DNA from: Clostridium simiarum
GTDB taxonomy: Bacteria; Bacillota; Clostridia; Clostridiales; Clostridiaceae
NCBI RefSeq assembly: GCF_018919175.1
Contig: NZ_JAHLQL010000005.1
Span: forward strand, 1-64,000
Direction: 5' to 3'
DNA length: 64,000 bases
Part shown: positions 17,906 to 27,978 of the stretch, piece after piece
Layout of the letters: every line of letters starts with the position of its first letter
Numbering within the stretch: the first letter of the stretch is position 1
Position numbers and translations under genes: made by a program
Notes under the pieces: generated by a model
Seen by the model: the letters and a program-made list of their open reading frames with translations, nothing else
Databases searched by the model: none
Told to the model about the DNA's origin: nothing

Positions 17906-18151
17906 CTATAATACTTTTTTTAATTGTTCTGGTTTATATTCCTTTATAACTTTCTCATTGCTTTCATTTCTAAATATCACTCTTACCTCGTCATCTTCTA
18001 TCTTTAAAACTCTTCCTTTTAACTTACTACCCAATATATTAACTGGAGAATTTTTAGTTAGTTCTTTTAAGTTATTACTTTGGCAATATTCACACTGTCC
18101 TTCTTTATCAAATATTCGCTTGCAATCTAAACAATAAAAAAGTTTTTTCAT
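17906..18151 (-). CDS. small zinc-ribbon protein
   Basis: 81 aa. The N-terminus has CLDCKRIF and CEYCQSNN, a CxxC-CxxC zinc ribbon, followed by a KOW/SH3-like strand region (LKGRVLKIEDDEVRVIFRN). A strong GGGGG ribosome binding site precedes the ATG. Function unknown. Confidence 0.7.
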   Translation of the reverse strand: MKKLFYCLDCKRIFDKEGQCEYCQSNNLKELTKNSPVNILGSKLKGRVLKIEDDEVRVIFRNESNEKVIKEYKPEQLKKVL

Positions 18152-18535
18152 GATTATACCCCCTGTAATATTAAGCTTTTATAAACCTTATTCTAAAGAT
18201 CTTCTAATTTTTATTTATTCCTCAATGATTTTTGTATAAAATCTCTAGGTTAAAGTTTCCATATAATATATATTCTATGTACCTTTACTAATTCCTTTAA
18301 ATTTTTATAATTTTAGAAATATTTGTTATTAAGCTAATATTTCATCAAATAATCTCACTAACCCCTTAAAGTATCTTGTTGAATTATTTATAATGCACCT
18401 TATAGTATCCATAATAACAGTATCCCATACCATAATAGTACTTTATAAGCTTATCATAACTTATAGTACTTCATTGTAACTTAAAGCAACTTATCTTTAG
18501 ATTCTTTCCACTGTTTTAAAGTCTTTTAACTAAAA
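18152..18535. other. AT-rich intergenic region without recognised gene
   Basis: Low-complexity AT-rich DNA between the zinc-ribbon gene and the selB terminator. Short imperfect repeats such as CTTATAGTA/CATAATAGTA are visible. I looked here for the selenocysteine tRNA and found no acceptor stem or long variable arm. Confidence 0.5.
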
Positions 18536-18568
18536 TTAGCCTCTCATCAAACATTGATGAGAGGCTAA
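18536..18568 (-). terminator. rho-independent terminator of the sel operon
   Basis: TTAGCCTCTCATCAA and its exact complement (15-bp stem, 3-base loop) are followed on the minus strand by TTTTAGTT. It lies 40 bp after the selB stop. Confidence 0.9.
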
Positions 18569-18608
18569 TAAGTTTTCATTTCTTTTATACTAATATCCCT
18601 TAAGGCTA

Positions 18609-20516
18609 TTAATATAAAATCCTCTTGTCTTCTATTCTTTTTGTAAACTTTATAGAATCAAAATGTTCTAAAAGGGCTACTGCGTATTTTCTGCTGGTGT
18701 CTAGAATATTTCTTGCCTCTGCAGCTCCTATACTTTCATTCTCTTCTATGTAAGTTTTAATACTTTCTTTTGCTCTTAAGTAGTCTTCCTTTAGATATAC
18801 TACATCTTCTGCTACCTTTATTAATAATCCTGTATCAACCAAGGATTCATAAACCATTTTAAAGGTCTTTTTATCCCTTTCATTCCCTTCCATATCTGAA
18901 TACTTAGGAGAATTGTAACCTGAAGATTTAAAGATAGCTATTATTCTATCTTTAATATCTTTTTGATCCTTTGTATATTTAACATCAAAATCTCCTAAAG
19001 CTACAAAGCTATCATTAAGCTTTATTAAAGCCTCTCTTTGCATAATCTCTAGGATTTCATCATAGTTTTTCTGTTTTATTTCCTTACCAAAAACCCTGCT
19101 TTTTATTTCTTCCTTTGACATACCAAACTTAAGTGGGTTTTCTTTATGATATTTCTCTAATAAATCTATTAGCTCTTTAAGCTTATTTTCATAATATTTT
19201 TTGTGAATATATACATTTTTATCGCTGGAAGTAAGTTTTATGATCTTATTACTATCAATAAGTTCTTTTAGTATATCTTCAATATCTTCGTGATTTTTAC
19301 CTAGGGCTTTTAAAATATCAAACTCTGTTGGATATTTTGAGCTTATTCCTAAAAGGGTGCTTTCAACTATATCCTTGGGATCTCCGCTTTCCTTTATCTT
19401 AAGCTCTTTTAAATAGTTTTCGTTAAACCTTTTAGCTTTAGGTGCTACTGGTTCTATAATAGATCCTCCTGCTATGGTTACCATTGGTGAATAGGTTCTA
19501 AGTACATATCTATCATTTCTTTGTGCTGTAATAGGACTTTCTAATCTTAGCTGAACATAAGCTTCTTCGCCTTGCTTTATTTCTTCTCTATCTAAAATTA
19601 TTACCCTACATAGTATTTCATTGGTGCCATGATATAGTCTTAGTCTTTGCCTATTTTCAATAGGTTTTTCTGCATTTTTAAGATGATATAATTTACAATC
19701 TATTATCATAGAGGGTTCCATTATATCAGCAATAGATACCACATCACCTCTATGAATATCCTCAACCTTTACATTTGTAATATTTAATGCACATCTTTGT
19801 CCAGCTTCTCCTACAGGAACATTTTCTTCATGAACTTGTATGCTTCTTATCTTACCGCTATTCATTGAGGGATAAACCTTAACTGTATCTCCCTCTTTTA
19901 CCTTTCCACCTATGATGGTTCCTGTAACCACCGTTCCAAATCCACTTATAGAAAAAACTCTGTCTACAGGAAGTCTAAAGTGTCCTTCTGTATCTTTAGG
20001 ATCAACCTCTTCTGTGGCTTTGTCAATCTCGCCTATAAGATCTTTTATTCCCATTCCTGTTTTAGATGAAACAGGAATTATAGGTGCTCCTTCTAAAAAT
20101 GTGCCTTTGAAGTGTTCTTCCACTTCACTTTCAACCATTTCTAGCCATTCTTCATCTACTAGATCTGATTTAGTTAAGGCAATTATCCCTTTTTTCACAT
20201 TAAGCAGCTGTAGTATTTCAAAGTGCTCCTCTGTTTGCGGCATAATACCTTCATCTGCTGCTATAACCAAAACAACTACATCTACTCCACTTACCCCTGC
20301 TAGCATATTTTTTATGAATTTTTCGTGACCAGGTACATCAATTATACCTGCTCTCTTTCCAGAGGGAAGATCAAAAAAGGTAAATCCAAGATTTATGGAT
20401 ATGCCTCTTTCTTTTTCTTCCCTTGTAGTATCTGTTTCCCTACCAGTTAACGCTTTTATAAGAGTAGTTTTACCATGATCTATATGACCAGCAGTTCCAA
20501 TTATAATATGCTTCAT
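18609..20516 (-). CDS. selB: selenocysteine-specific elongation factor SelB
   Basis: 635 aa. The N-terminal EF-Tu-like GTPase starts IIGTAGHIDHGKTTLIKALT (P-loop) with DVPGHEKFIKNML (G3) and TKSD (G4). Beta-barrel domains follow, then four C-terminal winged helices that bind the SECIS hairpin (about residues 380-635). It delivers Sec-tRNA to UGA codons. ATG is 3 bp after the selA stop, so translation is coupled. The window contains a substrate gene, selD itself. Confidence 0.95.
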   Translation of the reverse strand: MKHIIIGTAGHIDHGKTTLIKALTGRETDTTREEKERGISINLGFTFFDLPSGKRAGIIDVPGHEKFIKNMLAGVSGVDVVVLVIAADEGIMPQTEEHFEILQLLNVKKGIIALTKSDLVDEEWLEMVESEVEEHFKGTFLEGAPIIPVSSKTGMGIKDLIGEIDKATEEVDPKDTEGHFRLPVDRVFSISGFGTVVTGTIIGGKVKEGDTVKVYPSMNSGKIRSIQVHEENVPVGEAGQRCALNITNVKVEDIHRGDVVSIADIMEPSMIIDCKLYHLKNAEKPIENRQRLRLYHGTNEILCRVIILDREEIKQGEEAYVQLRLESPITAQRNDRYVLRTYSPMVTIAGGSIIEPVAPKAKRFNENYLKELKIKESGDPKDIVESTLLGISSKYPTEFDILKALGKNHEDIEDILKELIDSNKIIKLTSSDKNVYIHKKYYENKLKELIDLLEKYHKENPLKFGMSKEEIKSRVFGKEIKQKNYDEILEIMQREALIKLNDSFVALGDFDVKYTKDQKDIKDRIIAIFKSSGYNSPKYSDMEGNERDKKTFKMVYESLVDTGLLIKVAEDVVYLKEDYLRAKESIKTYIEENESIGAAEARNILDTSRKYAVALLEHFDSIKFTKRIEDKRILY

Positions 20517-20518
20517 AA

Positions 20519-21907
20519 TTAAACCTCTCCCATATTCTTAAATGCTTCTGCTATTATATCAAAATCTTCCTCTAAAAGTGCTCTTACATCTATTATAATC
20601 TCTCCATTGTATACCCTGGCTACTATAGGCATTGAGTTGTTTCTTAATCTTTCTTCTATAGTTGCAGCATGTAATTTATCACTTTTTACCTTAAGTACAT
20701 AGCTGTCCATTCTCTCTGTAGGCATGGATCCTCCACCTACCATAGAAAAATCCTTATCTACTTTAAAATTAAAATGTTTAGGAGCATCTTTAAGCTTTCT
20801 CTTAAGCCTTTGAGCCTTCTTTTTTAATTCCTCTTCACTTAATAGCATCATATTTAATGTAGGTATTCTCTTTAAAGCTTCCTTTTCATCTAAATAACAT
20901 CTTAAAGTACCTTCAAGAGCTGCTAAAGTCATTTTATCTATTCTTAATGCTCTAGTAAGTTGATTTTTCTTTATTCTATCGATGTATTTTTTCTTACCTA
21001 CAATTATCCCAGCCTGTGGTCCTCCCAGCATTTTATCTCCACTAAAAGTTACCACATCTATGCCTTTTTTAATACTTTCTTGGACTGTAGGCTCATATAT
21101 AAAACCATATTTTGATAAGTCCACAAGAACTCCACTTCCTATGTCCTCTACCACAGGCTTATCATACTTTTCACCAAGCTCTACTAATTCTTCCAGGGAT
21201 ACCTCTTCGGTAAATCCCATTATCTTAAAGTTTGATGTATGTACTTTTAATAATACCCCTGTATCTTCATTTATATTATCCTCATAATCATATAAATGGG
21301 TTCTATTAGTAGTACCAACTTCTACAAGCTTTGCTCTACTAAACCTCATTACTTCTGGAACCCTAAAAGATCCTCCTATTTCCACTAGCTGTCCTCTTGA
21401 TACAATAGCTTCCTTATCTTCACAGAGGGTATTTAGAACTAACATAACAGCTGCAGCATTATTATTAACCACTACTGCTGCCTCTGCACCAGTTATTTTC
21501 TTTATAATATCCTCAATATGACTATATCTTGATCCTCTTTTTCCTTTACTTAAATCGTATTCAAGATTGTTATAGTTCTTAGCAACCTTAATAACATTTT
21601 CTAATGCTTCATCACATAATACAGATCTACCTAAATTAGTATGAATTACAATACCAGCTGCATTTACAACCTTATTTAAGTTAGGTCTATTCTTCTTTTC
21701 TAATATTTTATTAAAGGAATATAATATATCTTCTCTAGAAAAGTCCTCGATCTTACCTTCAAGAATTGCTTTTCTATAAAAGTCTATAGTCTCTCTTAAA
21801 GATTCAATGACAACAACTCTCATATTATTATCCAAAGAACTTATAACTACCTTATCTTGCAACAACTCATCAACCTTAGGTAATTTTCTTAATAATTCCT
21901 TGTTCAT
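20519..21907 (-). CDS. selA: L-seryl-tRNA(Sec) selenium transferase SelA
   Basis: 462 aa PLP enzyme that turns Ser-tRNA(Sec) into Sec-tRNA(Sec) using selenophosphate. It has [14 protein letters not shown] near residue 80, [17 protein letters not shown], and the PLP lysine in [15 protein letters not shown]. Full length. AAAGGGGG precedes the ATG. It sits between selD (41 bp upstream) and selB. Confidence 0.95.
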   Translation of the reverse strand: MNKELLRKLPKVDELLQDKVVISSLDNNMRVVVIESLRETIDFYRKAILEGKIEDFSREDILYSFNKILEKKNRPNLNKVVNAAGIVIHTNLGRSVLCDEALENVIKVAKNYNNLEYDLSKGKRGSRYSHIEDIIKKITGAEAAVVVNNNAAAVMLVLNTLCEDKEAIVSRGQLVEIGGSFRVPEVMRFSRAKLVEVGTTNRTHLYDYEDNINEDTGVLLKVHTSNFKIMGFTEEVSLEELVELGEKYDKPVVEDIGSGVLVDLSKYGFIYEPTVQESIKKGIDVVTFSGDKMLGGPQAGIIVGKKKYIDRIKKNQLTRALRIDKMTLAALEGTLRCYLDEKEALKRIPTLNMMLLSEEELKKKAQRLKRKLKDAPKHFNFKVDKDFSMVGGGSMPTERMDSYVLKVKSDKLHAATIEERLRNNSMPIVARVYNGEIIIDVRALLEEDFDIIAEAFKNMGEV

Positions 21908-21948
21908 ACATATCCCCCTTTTAATTGTCCACCGTCAACTTTATTTAA

Positions 21949-22977
21949 TTAAACTACTATTATATCTGCTTCTCCTTTAGGTAAAACCTCTCCTATTATG
22001 CTAGATTTTATATCTAACTTGTTTAGACTTTTCATAATTTCTATAGAATCTTCCTCTTTGCAAGTTATTAAGAGTCCCCCTGAGGTTTGTGGATCAAATA
22101 ATATGTCTTCCATCCAAGGTTCTATATTTTTTAATATATATTTACCTTTTAAGTACTCTCTATTTTTATAGCTACCCTCTGGAACAAGTCCCATGTTAGC
22201 ATATTCTTTTGCTTCTTTTATGTAAGGAACTCTATTTTGGTATATTTTTAATGTTACATTAGATCCTGAAGCCATTTCATATCCATGTCCCATAAGTCCA
22301 AAACCTGTTATGTCTGTGCAAGCACTTATATCCTTATCCATAATAGCCTCTGCGGCATATTTGTTAAGAGTTGCCATAACCTTAACAGCCATATCATAGA
22401 CTTTCTTTGTAGCAATCTCACCTTTTATAGCTGTATTTACTATACCTAGTCCTAGTGGTTTAGTTAAGATTAAAACCTCTCCCTCTTTGCAGCCATAATT
22501 TTTTAATACCTTATCAGGATGTACTACTCCTGTAACAGATAGTCCAAACTTAGGCTCATCATCTTGAACAGAATGTCCACCTACTACCACTGCTCCAGAT
22601 TCTAATACCTTATCTGCACCACCTCTTAAAATCTCTCCTAGTATATCAATGGAAAGACAGTTAGGAAAACAAACTATATTTAACGCAACTACAGGCTTTC
22701 CTCCCATAGCATAAACATCACTTAGGGAGTTAGCTGCTGCAATTTGTCCAAAAGTATAAGGATCATCTACTACTGGTGTGAAAAAGTCTAAAGTCTGTAT
22801 AGTAGCAATATCATCACTTAATTTATATACCGCTGCATCATCGCTAGTCTCTATTCCTACAATTAAATTATCATCCTGCATTTTAGGTAATTTATCTAAT
22901 ATTTTCGAAAGGGTCTCCGGCCCTATTTTAGCTGCTCATCCTGAGGTTTTTGCATACTGTGTAAGTTTAACGTCCAT
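21949..22977 (-). CDS. selD: selenide, water dikinase SelD, a selenoprotein (Sec14)
   Basis: 342 codons plus stop. It makes selenophosphate from selenide and ATP. The frame is open from 22881, but the real start is ATG 22977: [13 protein letters not shown], then UGA (22936-22938, codon 14), then [13 protein letters not shown]. In the family this position is the catalytic Cys or Sec, followed by a conserved Lys (here Lys17). The body has [26 protein letters not shown] and [14 protein letters not shown] at exactly this place in a sel operon is read as selenocysteine. Standard gene finders would start the gene 32 codons too late. Confidence 0.93.
22896..22931 (-). promoter_or_regulatory. candidate bacterial SECIS hairpin in selD
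   Basis: Downstream of the UGA, AGGG and CCCU (22924-22921 with 22913-22910) enclose the loop CCGGAGA, and CUAA/UUAG (22928-22931 with 22896-22899) can form a lower stem. The apical loop starts about 16 nt after the UGA and contains GG, as SelB-binding bacterial SECIS loops do. The stem is short and was folded by eye. Confidence 0.6.
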
Positions 22978-23057
22978 AATATCACCTCTTAAATAATTAT
23001 TTCTTCTTACTCATTATATATTATTTCCTACAAAGTTAAAAGGCGATTATGACATAG

Positions 23058-23684
23058 TCATCTCACATCTATTTTTTCTTTAAATTTAGCTAGGGTTTTA
23101 TCTCCTATTCCACTTATATTTTTTATGTCCTCTACAGAGGAAAAACCTCCATTACTCTCTCTATAATCTATTATCTTACCTGCTGTGACCTCTCCTACTC
23201 CTGGTAGTTTCATAAGCTCTTCCTTTGAAGCTGTATTTATGTTTATAATTTCATCCCTACCTTGAGATTTTATATCTCCTCCAGCATTTGTCATCATCCT
23301 TCCATTACTATCTTCAATAGAAGGTATTACAACACAATCTCCATCTTTTAATTTTTTTGCTTGATTTATGCTACTTAAATCTCCTTTTTCTGTTATGCCA
23401 CCTGCTTCTATGATTATGTCTTTAATTATGCTATCCTCTTCCATTATATATACCTCTGGTTTTTTCACTTCTCCTTTTATCTCTACAGTTAATCTTTTTC
23501 CTTTAACTTTTTTATCATTAAATACCTCTGTAGCATCAGGGATAGACTCTTTGGTAGGTACAAATATATCCTCATTATTACTTTTAGGTTTTTGTATAAA
23601 AAAATGATTAACTACAAAGAATATAATAAATATTAATCCTAATATTAATGAACCAATCCATTTTTCTTTATTTTTCATCTTCAC
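23058..23684 (-). CDS. ComEA-like helix-hairpin-helix DNA-binding protein
   Basis: About 208 aa. An N-terminal membrane segment (WIGSLILGLIFIIFFVVNHF) is followed by a SLBB domain (VEIKGEVKKPEVYIMEEDS) and a C-terminal double HhH (INTASKEELMKLPGVGEVTA, VEDIKNISGIGDKTL). ComEA is the surface DNA receptor for competence. I prefer the GTG start at 23684, 9 bases after AGAAGGAG; ATG 23690 is too close and the upstream frame to 23780 has no site. No comEC is next to it in the window. Confidence 0.85.
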   Translation of the reverse strand: MKMKNKEKWIGSLILGLIFIIFFVVNHFFIQKPKSNNEDIFVPTKESIPDATEVFNDKKVKGKRLTVEIKGEVKKPEVYIMEEDSIIKDIIIEAGGITEKGDLSSINQAKKLKDGDCVVIPSIEDSNGRMMTNAGGDIKSQGRDEIININTASKEELMKLPGVGEVTAGKIIDYRESNGGFSSVEDIKNISGIGDKTLAKFKEKIDVR

Positions 23685-23806
23685 ACTCATCATCTCCTTC
23701 TTACCCTTATAAACCATTATTGACAAAAATTCAGAAAATATATCGCAATATTGATTTTTTTTTGTTATACTAATAAACATAGAGTTTTTAAAGGATGGAT
23801 GAAGTG

Positions 23807-25090
23807 ATGAAAAGATGTTTATTTCTATTACTAGTCTGTATTCTAGTATGTAGTAACTTATATATAGTAAAAGCTAAGGATTTCTCCCCTCCGGAGATAC
23901 ATTCTGAAGGCGCCGTACTTATGGAAGCCAATACAGGAAAAATTCTTTATGACAAAAATGCAAAGACACCTATGGCACCAGCCTCTACTACAAAGGTAAT
24001 GACTGCTCTTTTAGTTCTTGAAAAAGCTAATTTAAAAGATAAAGTTATTATAGGCAAAAATCCTCCTAATGCAGAAGGAACAGCAATAGGAATTAAAGAA
24101 GGGGAAGAATTAACCGTAGAGGATCTTTTATATGCTTTACTTTTAGAATCTGCAAATGATGCTGCGGAAGCCTTAGGGGAACATATAGGTAAAAGTAAAG
24201 AAAATTTTGCTACAATGATGAATGATAGATCCAAAAAACTTGGTTGTGAAAATACAAATTTCAAAAATCCTAGTGGTCTTTATGAAGAAGGTCATGTTAC
24301 AACAGCTTATGATCTGTCTCTTATGCTGAGAGAAGTATCAAAAAACCCTACCTTTGTTAAGATATGCCAGGAACCTTTTTATAAGATACCTCCAACAAAT
24401 CTTACTTCAGAGATAAGGTGGGTAAATAATAAAAATAATTTAGTTTTAAAAGGTAGTAAGCTTTTTTATAAGGATTGTGTTGCTGGAAAGACTGGTTATA
24501 CCACACTTTCAAGGCATACATATACTGCCCTAGCAGAAAGAGAAGGCGAAAAGTTAATTGTAGCCTTTTTAGATGCTCCTGACAAAAATACATATTTCAT
24601 TGATTCAAAAGAACTTTTTGACTATGGTTTTTCAAGATATAAAACCGTAAAATTATTTTCAAAGGGTGATGAGGTTAGTACATATTCTATTTCAAAGGAT
24701 GAATCTGTACCACTTTTAGCATCAGAAGACTTTTATTACGTTAAAGATTTAAATGGTTTAGATGAAAAATCTCTAGAAGATTCTAATACAAGTGTTTTCT
24801 TAGAGGATAAGGATTTATCTAATGTAAGCTTTAAAAAAGGAGATATAATTTTAAATTCTTCTATAAAACTTACTGGTAAAAACCTTGGAAGTCTTGCTTT
24901 AACTAGTGGAATTACAAGAGAAGTATCTGCATTAAAATTTGCAAAAAACTCTGTAGATATAGCTATAGATAAGATAAAAACTTCTTACGTTATAGGTGGA
25001 ACTACTTTGGTTATATTTGGTACAACCTTTATTAAAAGGAAAATGAAAAAGATAAAACGACGTAATAAGCTTAAAGAACTAGGTCTTTAA
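23807..25090 (+). CDS. D-alanyl-D-alanine carboxypeptidase (DacF/PBP5-type)
   Basis: About 427 aa. Signal peptide MKRCLFLLLVCILVCSNLYI. The serine peptidase S11 motifs are complete: SxxK as STTK in MAPASTTKVMTALLV, SxN as SAND in LLLESANDAAEALG, and KTG in AGKTGYTTLS. A C-terminal PBP5 domain and a terminal hydrophobic anchor (YVIGGTTLVIFGTTFI) follow. It trims pentapeptide stem peptides outside the membrane. Start at 23807, 8 bases after AAAGGATGG; the upstream ATG at 23795 overlaps that site. Confidence 0.9.
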   Translation: MKRCLFLLLVCILVCSNLYIVKAKDFSPPEIHSEGAVLMEANTGKILYDKNAKTPMAPASTTKVMTALLVLEKANLKDKVIIGKNPPNAEGTAIGIKEGEELTVEDLLYALLLESANDAAEALGEHIGKSKENFATMMNDRSKKLGCENTNFKNPSGLYEEGHVTTAYDLSLMLREVSKNPTFVKICQEPFYKIPPTNLTSEIRWVNNKNNLVLKGSKLFYKDCVAGKTGYTTLSRHTYTALAEREGEKLIVAFLDAPDKNTYFIDSKELFDYGFSRYKTVKLFSKGDEVSTYSISKDESVPLLASEDFYYVKDLNGLDEKSLEDSNTSVFLEDKDLSNVSFKKGDIILNSSIKLTGKNLGSLALTSGITREVSALKFAKNSVDIAIDKIKTSYVIGGTTLVIFGTTFIKRKMKKIKRRNKLKELGL

Positions 25091-25117
25091 AATTAACATT
25101 AGATTTAATTTTGTTAT

Positions 25118-25166
25118 AAAAAATAGACATTCTATATTAAAGAAAATAATAGAATGTCTATTTTTT
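25118..25166. terminator. bidirectional rho-independent terminator
   Basis: AAAAAATAGACATTCTAT and its exact complement form an 18-bp stem between the converging carboxypeptidase and pseudouridine synthase genes. Confidence 0.9.
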
Positions 25167-25199
25167 ATTTATTAAATTAAAACTGTATTTAATCTAAAT

Positions 25200-26093
25200 T
25201 TACCTTATGTTATCTATTAAGTTTATCATATCTTTTGGCATCTCTGATGTTAATTTTATTATGTCTCCTGTTCTAGGATGTGGAAACTCCAACCCATAGG
25301 CATGAAGAGCCTGTCTTTTTATAATATGGCTATCATCATGTTTACTATAAAGTTCATCTCCATATATAGGATGACCTATATACTCTAAATGCACTCTTAT
25401 TTGGTGTGTTCTGCCTGTTTCAAGTAGTAGCTCTAAAAGAGTAGCCTCATTATATCTTTCTATAACTTTATAATGAGTTATACTTCTTTGACCTCTTTCA
25501 TCTATAATTCTTTTTATAGTATCTTCCCCTTGTCTATATATAGGAAGATCTATAGTACACTTATCTTCTTTAACAGTACCATGAACCAAAGCCCTATAAT
25601 ACTTTTTAAATTCAGGTTTTTGCATATCTTGAGATAATTTAGAATGAGCATATTGATTTTTGGCTACTATAATAAGACCTGAGGTATTCATATCTAACCT
25701 ACTTACAAGTCTTACCACAGAAGCAGATTGATTTTCCTTAAAATGATAGAGTATTCCATTAGATAGAGTATTTTCTCTGTGACTTTTAGTAGGGTGAACT
25801 ACCATAAATGGTGGTTTATTTACTACTAATATATCATCATCTTCATAAACTATACTAAGTGGAATGTCCTGCGCCTCAATATTTTGACTTTCCTCTTTAA
25901 AAACATCTACTTTTATTATTTCCCCTTGTTTTATAACATGATTAAGCTTAACTTTTGTACCGTTTACCTTAATTCTTCCATCTAGAGCTGCTCCCCTTAA
26001 TAGTCTTGTGGATAGCCCTTTGTGGTGTTTAAGATAATCTCTTATCTTAAGTCCTGACATTTCCGTCTCTACTGTAAATTCTAAGTCCTTCAT
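25200..26093 (-). CDS. RluA-family 23S rRNA pseudouridine synthase (RluD-like)
   Basis: About 297 aa. An N-terminal S4 domain (IRDYLKHHKGLSTRLLRGAA) is followed by the synthase core with the catalytic Asp in VSRLDMNTSGLIIVAKN and the GRTHQIRVHLEYIGHPIYGD motif. It isomerises uridines in 23S rRNA; the exact sites cannot be assigned. The ATG at 26093 lies 9 bases after GAGG. It overlaps the tail of the LCP gene region and is last in the operon. Confidence 0.9.
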   Translation of the reverse strand: MKDLEFTVETEMSGLKIRDYLKHHKGLSTRLLRGAALDGRIKVNGTKVKLNHVIKQGEIIKVDVFKEESQNIEAQDIPLSIVYEDDDILVVNKPPFMVVHPTKSHRENTLSNGILYHFKENQSASVVRLVSRLDMNTSGLIIVAKNQYAHSKLSQDMQKPEFKKYYRALVHGTVKEDKCTIDLPIYRQGEDTIKRIIDERGQRSITHYKVIERYNEATLLELLLETGRTHQIRVHLEYIGHPIYGDELYSKHDDSHIIKRQALHAYGLEFPHPRTGDIIKLTSEMPKDMINLIDNIR

Positions 26094-26104
26094 ATAAAAA
26101 TACC

Positions 26105-27385
26105 TCAATTAACTTTAAGAGTTTTTTTGTCTTCTCCAAGAAGTATTATAATATCAAAATCTCCTTGTTTTTCCGAAACAAATTCAATATTCTTAATATT
26201 AAAATCCTCTTTAACTATAGACTTCAAAGATGGTTTATCTTTGTTTATATAAACTTTACTCTCTGAAGTTTTTTCGCCATTTCCAATTATTACATTATCA
26301 TATCCTAGATTTTTCAAAGTATCAGAATAGTTTTTCGCTAATCCACTTACATTAGTTCCATTTAATATTTTTACCTTTAATTCACTTTTATTTGGCCCTT
26401 TATTATTTGATGAACTTTTGGCTACGCCTTTTAAAGAAGTTAATAGATCCTCATTTCTTTTTTCTTTATATACAAAATATGAAATACCCTTTATATAGGC
26501 TGGATCTCCTTCTAATGTAGAAAACTTAACATTTTCTGAAGATAATCCTATGGCTTTGTAGCCATACTTAACCATAGATCCTACAGGCATATTTGTTTCA
26601 ACATTTTCTGCCATAGCAGATAATATCTTACCTATCTTAGTTACTATCATTGGGCTTTTAACCTTTTCTAGTACCTTTTCCATAAATATATGCTGATTTT
26701 TTATTCTTCCTAAATCTCCTTCTGCTAAGCCAGTTCCATCATTGTTTTTTCTCCATCTAAAGAATTCTTCAGCTTTCTTACCATCCAAATGTACTGTTTC
26801 ACCTTTTTTAAAATCAATATGAAGATCTTGACCTTCATCATCGTATTTCATATCTCTTTCTATGACCATATCTACGCCACCTATGGCATCTATAAAGCTT
26901 CTAAATGCATTATAATCTACTTTTGCATAGTAGTTTATATTTGTATTTAGCATTTTTTCTACTACCGCAATAGTTTTCTTAGCTCCACCAAAAGCATAGG
27001 CTGAATTTATCTTTAAGTCCTTGCCATTTATCTGTATAAGCGTATCTCTTGGAATGGAAACTAATTTTACATCCTTACCCTTAGGATTATAATGAAGTAG
27101 CATAATAGTATCAGTTCTTTTAATAGTATCATTGTCTTTCATATTTGGATCCCCAATATCCACTCCTAAAAGTAGTATGTTTATTGGATCTCCTCCTGAA
27201 GCTTCCACAGGCTTTATATCTTTAGCCTGCTTCTTGATACTTTCATTTAGTTTGTTTGTAGCATTATAAACATATAACCCACTCATAAAAATAAAGCATA
27301 ATAAAATAAATAAAGTAGTATATAAAATTTTAAACTTACTAAATTTATTATTTTTTACTTTCTTCTCTTCTCCATTAACCCTCAT
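26105..27385 (-). CDS. LytR-CpsA-Psr family cell-wall polymer ligase
   Basis: About 426 aa. One N-terminal membrane helix (ILYTTLFILLCFIFMSGLYV), then the LCP domain with LLLGVDIGDPN, TDTIMLLHYNP, SIPRDTLIQI and FFRWRKNNDG. A C-terminal LytR_C domain ends the protein (KVKILNGTNVSGLAKNY onward). LCP proteins move lipid-linked glycopolymers onto peptidoglycan outside the cell. ATG 27385 is best spaced from AGGTG; the gene is coupled to yqeK. Confidence 0.9.
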   Translation of the reverse strand: MRVNGEEKKVKNNKFSKFKILYTTLFILLCFIFMSGLYVYNATNKLNESIKKQAKDIKPVEASGGDPINILLLGVDIGDPNMKDNDTIKRTDTIMLLHYNPKGKDVKLVSIPRDTLIQINGKDLKINSAYAFGGAKKTIAVVEKMLNTNINYYAKVDYNAFRSFIDAIGGVDMVIERDMKYDDEGQDLHIDFKKGETVHLDGKKAEEFFRWRKNNDGTGLAEGDLGRIKNQHIFMEKVLEKVKSPMIVTKIGKILSAMAENVETNMPVGSMVKYGYKAIGLSSENVKFSTLEGDPAYIKGISYFVYKEKRNEDLLTSLKGVAKSSSNNKGPNKSELKVKILNGTNVSGLAKNYSDTLKNLGYDNVIIGNGEKTSESKVYINKDKPSLKSIVKEDFNIKNIEFVSEKQGDFDIIILLGEDKKTLKVN

Positions 27386-27390
27386 ATTCA

Positions 27391-27966
27391 TCACCTATTA
27401 CTTTTATTTAATATAAGGTAATTTCTTGCCTTTATAGTACCAGTTAAAAGTATGTTTCCACTTTCAACTATATACTTTATAGTATTATCAAAGGCTCTAA
27501 GAAGTGCCTGATCTAAATCCTTAAAAGCTTCTTCTCTAAGAACTTCTACTCCTTTAAATTCTCTTCCTGGCTCTATATAGTCTGCTACATATATTATTTT
27601 TTCTAGCTTCGTCATATTTTCTTTTCCTGTGGTATGGTAAATAGCTGCATTTAAAACGTCCTCATCTTCTATTCCCATAAGGTTTTTTCCTATTATAGCA
27701 CCAGCAAGACCATGGGTAAGCTGTGGAACTTTAGATATTTCTTCATCTAAAGTTATACCTTCTGATGCTATTATATCTAATATCTCTTCCACTGTTTTAT
27801 TCTTAGCTGCATCGTGAATTAATGCTGCTAACCTAGCTTTTTTAATATCTTCTCCATAAATCCTTGCTAGTTTTTCTGCCGTATCTACCACTCTTAAAAC
27901 ATGATTATATCTAGATTCTTTTAAATTATCTTTAAGATACTCACTTATCTGATCTTCTGTCCACAT
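27391..27966 (-). CDS. yqeK: YqeK-type HD hydrolase, diadenosine tetraphosphatase
   Basis: 191 aa. HD domain: RYNHVLRVVDTAEKLAR, the metal pair in AALIHDAAKNK, THGLAGAII and IYVADYIEPGR. The family splits Ap4A symmetrically to ADP. The gene follows nadD by 12 bp, the usual Firmicute pair. Confidence 0.9.
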   Translation of the reverse strand: MWTEDQISEYLKDNLKESRYNHVLRVVDTAEKLARIYGEDIKKARLAALIHDAAKNKTVEEILDIIASEGITLDEEISKVPQLTHGLAGAIIGKNLMGIEDEDVLNAAIYHTTGKENMTKLEKIIYVADYIEPGREFKGVEVLREEAFKDLDQALLRAFDNTIKYIVESGNILLTGTIKARNYLILNKSNR

Positions 27967-27978
27967 AAATTCATCCCC

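Noticed and set aside
18152..18535. Selenocysteine tRNA gene (selC) next to selB
   Set aside because: No cloverleaf with long acceptor and variable arms found here or around selD; it is probably elsewhere in the genome.
23684..23780. Longer N-terminus for the ComEA-like protein
   Set aside because: The extra 32 residues lack a ribosome binding site and would place a non-hydrophobic stretch before the membrane helix.
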